Of a stretch of 64,000 nt of DNA, positions 9,289 through 16,755 are shown piece after piece. The DNA is from Butyrivibrio sp. AC2005 (GTDB lineage: Bacteria > Bacillota > Clostridia > Lachnospirales > Lachnospiraceae). The position numbers and the translations under genes are program-made. The notes below the pieces were generated by a model. The model had not been told where the DNA came from. It ran no database searches and was given only the letters and a program-made list of their open reading frames with translations. Numbering within the stretch: position 1 is the stretch's first letter; every line of letters begins with the position of its first letter. The stretch is taken from NCBI RefSeq assembly GCF_000424145.1, contig NZ_AUJI01000009.1, positions 62,001 to 126,000 on the forward strand, given 5' to 3'.

Positions 9289-9332
9289 AAAAGTCAAATA
9301 ATCAGGAGAAAATTCTGATTATTTGACTTTTT
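9289..9332 (+). terminator. rho-independent terminator
   Basis: A perfect 17-bp stem starting AAAAGTCAAATAATCAG, with a 9-base loop, followed by TTTTT. It ends the transcription unit of the GT-C gene at 7732. Confidence 0.9.
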
Positions 9333-9408
9333 CTTGCAGTGTTTGGGAATAACCATTAATATAAGAGAAGTATGTTTTTTTATATTGATTTAATTCTAGG
9401 AGATTTTA

Positions 9409-10380
9409 ATGAAGCTTATTATACAGATACCGTGCTTCAATGAGGCTGAGACTCTGGAGGTTGCACTTAATGACCTTCCAAAGCACATAGATGGAATTGA
9501 TACTATAGAATATCTCATAATTAACGACGGAAGTAAGGACAATACAGTAGAGGTTGCCAGGAACTGGGGTGTTCATTATGTTGTGAATTTCAAGAAGAAC
9601 AAGGGGCTTGCCAAGGGCTTTATGGCAGGTCTTGACGCATGTCTTAGAAACGGTGCGGATATTATCGTTAATACGGATGCTGATAATCAGTATAACGGAG
9701 ATGATATTGAGAAGCTGGTACGTCCTATTATTGATGGAAAGGCGGATATTGTTATCGGAGCAAGACCGATAGACCAGACTGAGCATTTTTCACCAATTAA
9801 GAAAAAACTACAGCATTTTGGAAGCTGGGTTGTAAGGAAGGCTTCAAAATCAGATATTCCCGATGCTCCCAGTGGATTCAGAGCTTACAGCCGTGAAGCT
9901 GCCATGAGACTCAATGTGGTTAATGAGTATACCTATACTCTTGAGACCATAGTTCAGGCAGGACGCGAGAGAATACCGATGGAGTCTGTGAATATCCGGA
10001 CTAACGCCGAGCTTAGACCCTCCAGACTTTTCTCCAGTATGATGGGGTATGTGAAAAAGTCCATGCTTACAATTATCAGAGCTTATATCATGTATAAACC
10101 TCTGAAGTTTTTCTCAATTTGCGGAGCGGTTCCGTTTTTGATCGGATTTATACTGGGAGTGCGCTATCTGTGCTTTATAGCTATGGGCGTAGATGGAGGC
10201 CATGTTCAGTCACTTATCCTTGCAAGCACACTTATGATGCTCGGATTTATGACCTTTATAGTAGGGCTTCAGGCTGATGTCATTGCTGCTAACCGCAAGA
10301 TTCTTGAGGATGTTCAGTATCATGTAAGAAAACTGGATTATGACAGAGATAGTAGCAAGGATGAAGCTACAGATAAATAA
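9409..10380 (+). CDS. polyprenyl-phosphate glycosyltransferase, GT2
   Basis: 323 residues; TAGGAG sits just before the ATG. The GT-A domain has Q-I-P-C-F-N-E-A, N-D-G-S-K-D-N-T and N-T-D-A-D-N-Q-Y (catalytic/metal Asp residues), and the C-terminus has two transmembrane helices (about 225-300). This is the layout of undecaprenyl-phosphate sugar synthases. The next gene, 22 bases on, is GtrA-like, the classic partner that moves the lipid-linked sugar across the membrane. The pair therefore likely supplies a sugar to the GT-C enzymes of this cluster. It differs from the GT2 at 4035 in sequence, so it may load a different sugar. Confidence 0.85.
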   Translation: MKLIIQIPCFNEAETLEVALNDLPKHIDGIDTIEYLIINDGSKDNTVEVARNWGVHYVVNFKKNKGLAKGFMAGLDACLRNGADIIVNTDADNQYNGDDIEKLVRPIIDGKADIVIGARPIDQTEHFSPIKKKLQHFGSWVVRKASKSDIPDAPSGFRAYSREAAMRLNVVNEYTYTLETIVQAGRERIPMESVNIRTNAELRPSRLFSSMMGYVKKSMLTIIRAYIMYKPLKFFSICGAVPFLIGFILGVRYLCFIAMGVDGGHVQSLILASTLMMLGFMTFIVGLQADVIAANRKILEDVQYHVRKLDYDRDSSKDEATDK

Positions 10381-10401
10381 TACATTTTGGAAAGATTATA
10401 T

Positions 10402-10830
10402 ATGTTTGAAAAGATATTTAAAAAGTTGGTAAACAGAGAAACCATACTTTATACAATATTCGGCGTGGCTACAAGTGTTCTGAATGTAGCCATGTTTCAT
10501 GTTCTGGATTTGCTTGGGATGGAGTACAAACTGGCAAATCTCATAACCCTTATTACTGTTAAACTTGCAGCATATTTATGCAATAAGAACTTCGTTTTCA
10601 GAAGTAAATGCAATAATTTTTTTGAGCTTGTCATGGAATTTGCACGGTTTGTATTCTGGCGCGGTGCAACCATGATTCTTGACTATTTGGGGCTTATTTT
10701 CCTTGTTGAAATTGTTCATATGAAGAAGCTTTACGGAAAGATTATTGTTACCGTGCTCGTTATCGCTATAAATTATGTGACAGGTAAAAAGCACGTGTTT
10801 AAGAATCAGGTTGGAGAAGAAAGTAAGTAA
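10402..10830 (+). CDS. GtrA-family membrane protein
   Basis: 142 residues from the ATG at 10402, preceded by GGAAAG at 10389-10394; a TTG at 10387 would give five more residues but has no ribosome site. Four hydrophobic segments and the N-terminal block L-Y-T-I-F-G-V-A-T-S-V-L-N fit the GtrA/DPMS family (PF04138). These proteins are thought to translocate undecaprenyl-phosphate-linked sugars, working with a GtrB-like GT2, which is the gene immediately upstream. Length is normal for the family. Confidence 0.85.
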   Translation: MFEKIFKKLVNRETILYTIFGVATSVLNVAMFHVLDLLGMEYKLANLITLITVKLAAYLCNKNFVFRSKCNNFFELVMEFARFVFWRGATMILDYLGLIFLVEIVHMKKLYGKIIVTVLVIAINYVTGKKHVFKNQVGEESK

Positions 10831-10862
10831 CTTGGCGGGGGAGTAATTAAGAAGGAGATAGT

Positions 10863-13646
10863 ATGAAAAGAGTTTTAGCAAATATTCTTGTTGGGGTTAT
10901 AGCTGTGTCAAGTATTCTGCAGGGGCAGGTGGTTTGTGCTGCGGAGGAAACAGAGATAATCGGATCAGTATCTGATGGAAATGCTGAGGAAAATATTTAC
11001 GGTGAAAACTCTGCTACAGCAGATGCTGCAGAGTCAGGTAGTTCCGAAGATACCGATATTGCTGAAGACGGACTGGAACAGGATGAACCTACTGTATCTG
11101 ACGGAAATGCTGATTCTGATGATCTGGACGATCCTGAACCGGAAGTATCATCAGGTGATGCCGGCGAGGACGATACTGATGCGCCATTGCAGAGCCCTGA
11201 ATTTAAGTATGAAGCTGAAATTGACGGCTACTATTTTGCCTTGAGTGCTGATGAGAATATTCTTCCTGAGGGTACGGAGGTTCAGATAGATAAACTCACG
11301 GAAGACGAAGAAAAAGCGGCAGAGGATGAGATTCAGAATATGTCTGAGACAAGTGTCATTGAGACAGATTCTTTTGACATTAAGCTGTTTGACGCTGAGG
11401 GCGAAGAAATCCAGCCTGAAGATGGAGATGTTCATATTTCAGTAAAACTCCCCGAGGAGAAGTCCTATTCAATGGAAGGCTGCGGCGGAGGTGCGCAGTT
11501 CAAGATATATCATTTTCATGAGGATGATAAAGCTGCTCTTGAAACCGAGGTGAAGGAAGAAGATTCTGATATAGCGCTTCCTGATGAGGATGACACGGAA
11601 GTATATGTGGATGAGTCTAATATTGATCCCGAAACACATGAACTGAAGAGCAAGAATGAAGTACATGCCATAAATGCCGGTGCTTTCGAGGAACCTGAGT
11701 ATCTGAAGGAGTATACGCTTGAATGTGATACTGAGAGTTTTTCAATTTTTTCAATTGCGCTGCTGACAAAATATGCATATGATCCAACATTATCAAATGG
11801 GGAGCATGTCTATAATTTGTCCGGAAGAGCCGAGCTGAAATCAGATTTCAGAGGGCTGGTAAATGGTGCCCTGAGAGATGCATGGGATAACTATGAGGAG
11901 GATTCTTCGTATAAATCAAGAGTTATTATTCCGGAGGGAACCTATGCGTTATCAGATGTGCTTCGTATTGGCAGCAATACAACACTGGAGATGAATGGCG
12001 TAACAATTAAAAATGGCTATGGCAGAATGCTTACAACTACCCTTAAGGGAAAGAATAAGCGAGGCGCAGGCGGATATGCAGATTATCAGAACATTACTCT
12101 TATCGGTGGATGTTGGGATGCTGAAGGATATGAGAAGGTTCCTGTAAGATTTGCTCATATGACAGGTCTTACAATTAAAAATGTGACTTTTGAAGATTCT
12201 GCTGCAACGCATACGCTTGAGATTGGTGCATGTAAGGATGTTGAAGTCAGTGGATGTGTCTTCCAGAATACAAGACATTCCAGTGCTGAATTGGAAGCCT
12301 TTCAGATAGATGTACTCCATGAATATGGCGGAGGATCAGATGACGATGATGAGAACTCCGATGATACGGGATATACTATGAAATACCATCCCGATCAGGT
12401 ATATGATGATACCTGCTGCGAGAATGTAAGAGTAACAGGCTGTACCTTCAGAAATCTGAAAAGAGGATTTGGAAGCCATGGAGCGCTGGTTGGTAAATAT
12501 TATTACCAGAATATATATGTAAGCAACTGTACTTTTGACAATATTACAAATACAGCTATCATGTGCACTATGTGGAAAGATTCTGCTATTACAGGAAATA
12601 CCTTTACTAATGTAGGAAGAGGTGTGGATACGACTACCTATTCCTGGTATACACATTATCCGGACGAGCATGAAAGCAAGAAGGCTTTGGGATATGAAGC
12701 TAATCTGACGATTTCGGGAAACCGGTTTTCAATCGGAGGAGGTGACAGGGATAGCGCTACACTTGCGGCAATTCTAGTAAGTGGATACCACAGCTCCAAT
12801 GAGGGTGATGACTATCCTTCAGGAACTTACGCTCCCACAGGCTTTACAATTACTGATAATACCATTACAGGCTACAGTGATTGGGGAAGTTACAATGAAA
12901 ACAATATTTATGCTGATATTTATGTTCTCTATGCCAATGGTGTGACTGTAGCAAGAAATAAACTGGAGTACGGAAAATATGGTGTACTGGTACAGAGCAG
13001 TAGTGAAGCGTCTTCAATAAATAATAATGATTTTTCATCTAACGATGCTGCATCCATTGCTGTAAGAAATGGTGGAACCATATCAGATATGTATGATAAC
13101 AATCTTTTAGGTGCTGCTCCGTATGTTTTGTATGCAGATAATGAATCAAACTGTAATGGAAGAATCAGTTCAAGCATCAAGATGGGCGCGGGTGAAAAAG
13201 TAAGGCTAACCCATGATGCTTTTCCTAAGGTTACATCAGATCTGGCCAACATAGAGGGACTCAGATATAAATCTTCAAAGAAGGCTGTTGTAAAGGCCGG
13301 TAGTACCAAGCTATCAGCCAAGAAGAAGGGAAAAGCGTATGCTAGGGCTGCATGGCAGCGCGGAAACGGCACAGTAACTGTAGAAATGGCTGTGCAGGTA
13401 AAGAAGGCTCCGTCTAAGCTCAAACTTGGTAAGAAGACGGTGACAATTGCGAAGGGCGAGAAATATCAGCTTAATCCCAGGGTGAATACAGCCTGCAACA
13501 CGTATACTTATAAGTCTTCAAATAAAAAGATTGCAAAGGTTAATAAGAACGGACTTATAACAGCTAAGAAAAAAGGAACTGTGACGATTACGGTTACCAC
13601 GTATAATAAGGTGTCGAAGACTATTAAGGTTAAGGTAAAGAAATAA
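10863..13646 (+). CDS. large secreted beta-helix protein with C-terminal Ig-like (BIG2) domain
   Basis: 927 residues; AAGGAGATAGT precedes the ATG. The signal peptide is about residues 1-26. Residues about 27-110 are acidic and low-complexity, with S-D-G-N-A repeats; 110-310 hold an uncharacterised acidic domain. Residues about 310-770 are parallel beta-helix coils, including a D-x-T-C-C-E-N block and a C-T-F pattern shared with the smaller secreted protein at 140-1267. The C-terminal about 80 residues are a bacterial Ig-like BIG2 module (K-I-A-K-V-N-K-N-G-L-I-T-A-K-K-K-G-T pattern). The Lys-rich tail suggests contact with the anionic cell wall. No LPXTG or SLH motif is seen. It is likely a cell-surface polysaccharide-binding or -modifying protein; catalysis cannot be shown. 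Confidence 0.75.
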   Translation: MKRVLANILVGVIAVSSILQGQVVCAAEETEIIGSVSDGNAEENIYGENSATADAAESGSSEDTDIAEDGLEQDEPTVSDGNADSDDLDDPEPEVSSGDAGEDDTDAPLQSPEFKYEAEIDGYYFALSADENILPEGTEVQIDKLTEDEEKAAEDEIQNMSETSVIETDSFDIKLFDAEGEEIQPEDGDVHISVKLPEEKSYSMEGCGGGAQFKIYHFHEDDKAALETEVKEEDSDIALPDEDDTEVYVDESNIDPETHELKSKNEVHAINAGAFEEPEYLKEYTLECDTESFSIFSIALLTKYAYDPTLSNGEHVYNLSGRAELKSDFRGLVNGALRDAWDNYEEDSSYKSRVIIPEGTYALSDVLRIGSNTTLEMNGVTIKNGYGRMLTTTLKGKNKRGAGGYADYQNITLIGGCWDAEGYEKVPVRFAHMTGLTIKNVTFEDSAATHTLEIGACKDVEVSGCVFQNTRHSSAELEAFQIDVLHEYGGGSDDDDENSDDTGYTMKYHPDQVYDDTCCENVRVTGCTFRNLKRGFGSHGALVGKYYYQNIYVSNCTFDNITNTAIMCTMWKDSAITGNTFTNVGRGVDTTTYSWYTHYPDEHESKKALGYEANLTISGNRFSIGGGDRDSATLAAILVSGYHSSNEGDDYPSGTYAPTGFTITDNTITGYSDWGSYNENNIYADIYVLYANGVTVARNKLEYGKYGVLVQSSSEASSINNNDFSSNDAASIAVRNGGTISDMYDNNLLGAAPYVLYADNESNCNGRISSSIKMGAGEKVRLTHDAFPKVTSDLANIEGLRYKSSKKAVVKAGSTKLSAKKKGKAYARAAWQRGNGTVTVEMAVQVKKAPSKLKLGKKTVTIAKGEKYQLNPRVNTACNTYTYKSSNKKIAKVNKNGLITAKKKGTVTITVTTYNKVSKTIKVKVKK

Positions 13647-13657
13647 GAGGTATAAAA

Positions 13658-15505
13658 ATGCAGGGAATAATTCTGGCTGCCGGCATGGGCAAGCGCCTGA
13701 AATTTTTAACAAATGATAATACAAAGTGCATGGTGAAGGTTAATGGTGTCACCATGATAGAACGAGCGCTCAGGATCCTTGACAGAAAGCATCTGTCCAA
13801 GATTGTGATAGTTGTGGGATATAAGGGACAGGAGCTCATGGATTATATCGGAACCCTTGATATAAAGACGAAGATAGTTTTCATAAATAATCCTGTTTAC
13901 AACAAGACTAACAATATCTACTCTCTGGCGCTTGCAAAGGAATACCTTTGTTCCGAGGATACGCTGCTGCTGGAATCGGATCTTGTATTTGAGGAGAGTG
14001 TTATCGACACAATTCTCAGTGATAAGAGAGAAAATCTGGCGCTTGTTGATAAGTTTGAGAGCTGGATGGACGGAACCTGCATGGAGCTTGATGATGTTGA
14101 CTGCATCACTAACTTCATTCCCGGGAAATACCTGAAATTCTCTGAAAAGGATAACTACTACAAGACGGTTAATATCTATAAATTCAGCGCATCGTTTTCA
14201 ATGAATACCTATGTACCATTTCTTACGGCATATGAAAAAGCAATGGGTGAAAACGAGTATTACGAATCTGTAATCAAGCTTATATCCCTTCTTGAGACAA
14301 GAGAGATACGTGCAAAGAGACTGGATGGTCAGATTTGGTACGAGATAGATAACATTCAGGATCTCGATATAGCGGAGTCGCTGTTTTCCGAATCTGATGA
14401 GGAGCATTTTAAGAAGATATCCGCACGTTATGGTGGCTATTGGAGATACCCTAAGCTCCTGGATTTTTGCTATCTTGTAAATCCGTATTATCCGCCAAAG
14501 AAGATGATAGAAGAGATGAAGTCGAACTTCACTGAGCTGCTTACACAATATCCTTCCGGGATGGCAGTTAATTCCCTGTGCGCGGCAAGTGCTTTTGGAG
14601 TAAGGCAGCATCATATAGTTATTGGAAACGGAGCAGCAGAGCTGATTAAGAGTCTTATGGAAAAGCTGCTGGCGGATCCTGACAGGAAAATCGGGTGCAT
14701 TTATCCTACTTTCGAGGAATATCCAAACCGCTTTGACAGGGATAGGATTGTAAGCTTTGTATCCACAGCTGATGATTATCACTATACAGAAGCTGATCTT
14801 ATGGAATTCTATAAGGATAAGGATATCAGTGCTCTTGTTCTGATAAATCCGGATAATCCCAGCGGAAGCTATATTAATCACGATGGACTCTTGAAGCTTA
14901 TAGACTGGGCAAAGGAAAAAGGAATAATCCTTATAATTGATGAGAGTTTTGTGGACTTTGCAGATATCCCGGAGGCTAAAGGAATTGACAGTGTTACTCT
15001 TTTGAAGGAGAGTATCCTTAGTCTCTATGAGAAGCTGTATGTGGTAAAGAGTATATCGAAATCCTACGGGGTTCCCGGAGCAAGACTTGGAGTGCTTGCA
15101 AGCAGTGATGAAGAGACTATAAGCTTTATCAAGAAGGATGTTGCCATTTGGAATATTAATTCCTTTGGTGAGTTTTTCATGCAGATAAAGGAAAAGTATG
15201 ATAAGGACTACTTTAAGTCTCTTGAGAAGATGAGAATGGCGAGAGCAGCACTTTTTAAGGAGCTTGAGGCAATTCCCTATATTACTCCCTTCCCGTCACA
15301 GGCTAACTACATCATGTGCAGACTTTCTGATGTAAATTCCGGGGAGCTTGCAAGGAGACTACTCAGGGAGAATATTTTCATAAAAGATCTGACGCCCAAG
15401 ATTAAGGACGGTAATCAGTACCTGAGAATAGCAGTGAGAGATGAGGCGGATAATAAGAAGCTTGTAAATGCTCTTAAGCGTTACATGAAGGAAAAAATGA
15501 AATGA
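13658..15505 (+). CDS. bifunctional nucleotidyltransferase / PLP aminotransferase (LicC/PntC-like fusion)
   Basis: 615 residues. The N-terminal about 240 residues are a sugar-nucleotide-type nucleotidyltransferase: L-A-A-G-M-G-K-R-L, then K-C-M-V-K-V-N-G, the pattern of choline- or aminoethylphosphonate-cytidylyltransferases. The C-terminal about 360 residues are a fold-type I aminotransferase of the histidinol-phosphate group; the PLP lysine is expected at K468 in S-K-S-Y-G, followed by P-G-A-R-L-G. Such fusions are known from bacterial phosphonate pathways (PntC, aminoethylphosphonate cytidylyltransferase joined to a transaminase-like domain). No phosphoenolpyruvate mutase is nearby, so the substrate could instead be a phospho-amino-alcohol. 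It overlaps the next gene by 4 bases and opens the polymer operon. Confidence 0.75.
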   Translation: MQGIILAAGMGKRLKFLTNDNTKCMVKVNGVTMIERALRILDRKHLSKIVIVVGYKGQELMDYIGTLDIKTKIVFINNPVYNKTNNIYSLALAKEYLCSEDTLLLESDLVFEESVIDTILSDKRENLALVDKFESWMDGTCMELDDVDCITNFIPGKYLKFSEKDNYYKTVNIYKFSASFSMNTYVPFLTAYEKAMGENEYYESVIKLISLLETREIRAKRLDGQIWYEIDNIQDLDIAESLFSESDEEHFKKISARYGGYWRYPKLLDFCYLVNPYYPPKKMIEEMKSNFTELLTQYPSGMAVNSLCAASAFGVRQHHIVIGNGAAELIKSLMEKLLADPDRKIGCIYPTFEEYPNRFDRDRIVSFVSTADDYHYTEADLMEFYKDKDISALVLINPDNPSGSYINHDGLLKLIDWAKEKGIILIIDESFVDFADIPEAKGIDSVTLLKESILSLYEKLYVVKSISKSYGVPGARLGVLASSDEETISFIKKDVAIWNINSFGEFFMQIKEKYDKDYFKSLEKMRMARAALFKELEAIPYITPFPSQANYIMCRLSDVNSGELARRLLRENIFIKDLTPKIKDGNQYLRIAVRDEADNKKLVNALKRYMKEKMK

Positions 15506-16755
15506 TAATGGCGTTATATATAGACCCGGGCACAGGCAGCATACTGTTTGCAGTGCTTATAGGTATTCTCGGGGCTATAAGATATGTAATCAGAATCGGA
15601 ATAGTTAAGCTGAAGTTCATGCTTAGCGGCGGTAAAAAAGTGGATAACAATGGTGAGGTCATCCCTTTTGTTATATATTCCGACAATAAACGATATTGGA
15701 ATGTGTTTGAACCGATCTGCAGAGAGCTTGACAGGAGAGGGATGAAGGTCCTTTATATGACGCAGTCCCCGGATGACCCGGCTCTTAATAACCCCTATGA
15801 AAATATAAAGGCAGAGTTTATCGGAGAAACAAACAAAGCTTTTGTCAGACTCAATTTCCTTGAGGCGACAATGCTCCTTTCAACTACACCGGGACTCGAC
15901 GTTTATCAGTGGAAAAAGTCCAAGGGAGTTAAGCATTATTGCCATATTCTCCATGCGGCAGGTGAAGTTGTGCTATACAGAATGTTTGGTATAGATTACT
16001 ATGATTCACTTCTTTTGTCCGGAGAATATCAGGTAGAGGAAGTCAGACAGCTTGAGAAAATGAGGAATCTTCCTGCTAAGGAGTGCTATGTTGTTGGGCT
16101 TCCTTACATGGATGAGATGGTAAGGAGACTTAAGGAAAGCGGACCCAGTGAGCCTCATGAGAGAACGGTACTACTTGCTCCGTCCTGGGGTCCCAGCGCT
16201 ATTTTTTCAAAGTTTGGCGGAGACATTATAGGTAAGCTACTGGATACCGGTTATCATGTAATTGTCCGTCCACATCCCCAGTCGTTTGTATCTGAGAAGG
16301 AAATGCTTGATAAGATAATGGAAAAATATCCTGAGTCAGACAGACTGGAGTGGAACAGAGATGTAGATAATTTTGAAGTGTTAAAGAGAGCAGATATTCT
16401 GATTTCTGATTTTTCAGGAGTTACCTTCGATTTTGCGCTTGTCTATGATAAGCCTATTATCTATGCAGATACTGAATTTGATACGGCGCCTTATGATGCA
16501 TGGTGGCTTAAAAAAGAGGTTTGGACGCTTACAGCACTACCCAGAATCGGTATGAAACTTGAGGAAAACAATATGGACAGCCTCAAGGAGATGATCGATA
16601 CCTGTATAGAGGATCCAAAGTTTGCAGAGGGAAGAAAAGAAGTTCGCTCCGAGACCTGGTGCTATTATGAGGAAGGCACCAGGAGGACAGTAGACTGGCT
16701 TATGAATAAGTACGAGGAGCTGTCGAAGGAAGATAAACAGGAAACAGAAAAATGA
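15502..16755 (+). CDS. CDP-glycerol glycerophosphotransferase family protein
   Basis: 417 residues; the ATG overlaps the previous stop (ATGA), with a second ATG six bases on. An N-terminal hydrophobic stretch (about 4-28) is followed by a cytoplasmic GT-B-like domain with L-L-A-P-S-W-G, V-R-P-H-P and I-S-D-F-S-G, the conserved core of the TagB/TagF family (PF04464). These enzymes move glycerol- or ribitol-phosphate, or related phospho-groups, from a CDP carrier to a lipid-linked acceptor. Here the CDP donor could be the product of the nucleotidyltransferase fusion encoded just upstream, so the group moved may be a phosphonate or phospho-amino-alcohol rather than glycerol-phosphate. That step is an inference from operon order. 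Confidence 0.8.
   Translation: MIMALYIDPGTGSILFAVLIGILGAIRYVIRIGIVKLKFMLSGGKKVDNNGEVIPFVIYSDNKRYWNVFEPICRELDRRGMKVLYMTQSPDDPALNNPYENIKAEFIGETNKAFVRLNFLEATMLLSTTPGLDVYQWKKSKGVKHYCHILHAAGEVVLYRMFGIDYYDSLLLSGEYQVEEVRQLEKMRNLPAKECYVVGLPYMDEMVRRLKESGPSEPHERTVLLAPSWGPSAIFSKFGGDIIGKLLDTGYHVIVRPHPQSFVSEKEMLDKIMEKYPESDRLEWNRDVDNFEVLKRADILISDFSGVTFDFALVYDKPIIYADTEFDTAPYDAWWLKKEVWTLTALPRIGMKLEENNMDSLKEMIDTCIEDPKFAEGRKEVRSETWCYYEEGTRRTVDWLMNKYEELSKEDKQETEK

Noticed and set aside
14198..14881. A long minus-strand reading frame of about 227 codons
   Set aside because: It lies fully opposite the nucleotidyltransferase-aminotransferase gene, has no ribosome site and no family pattern; it is a shadow of codon use.
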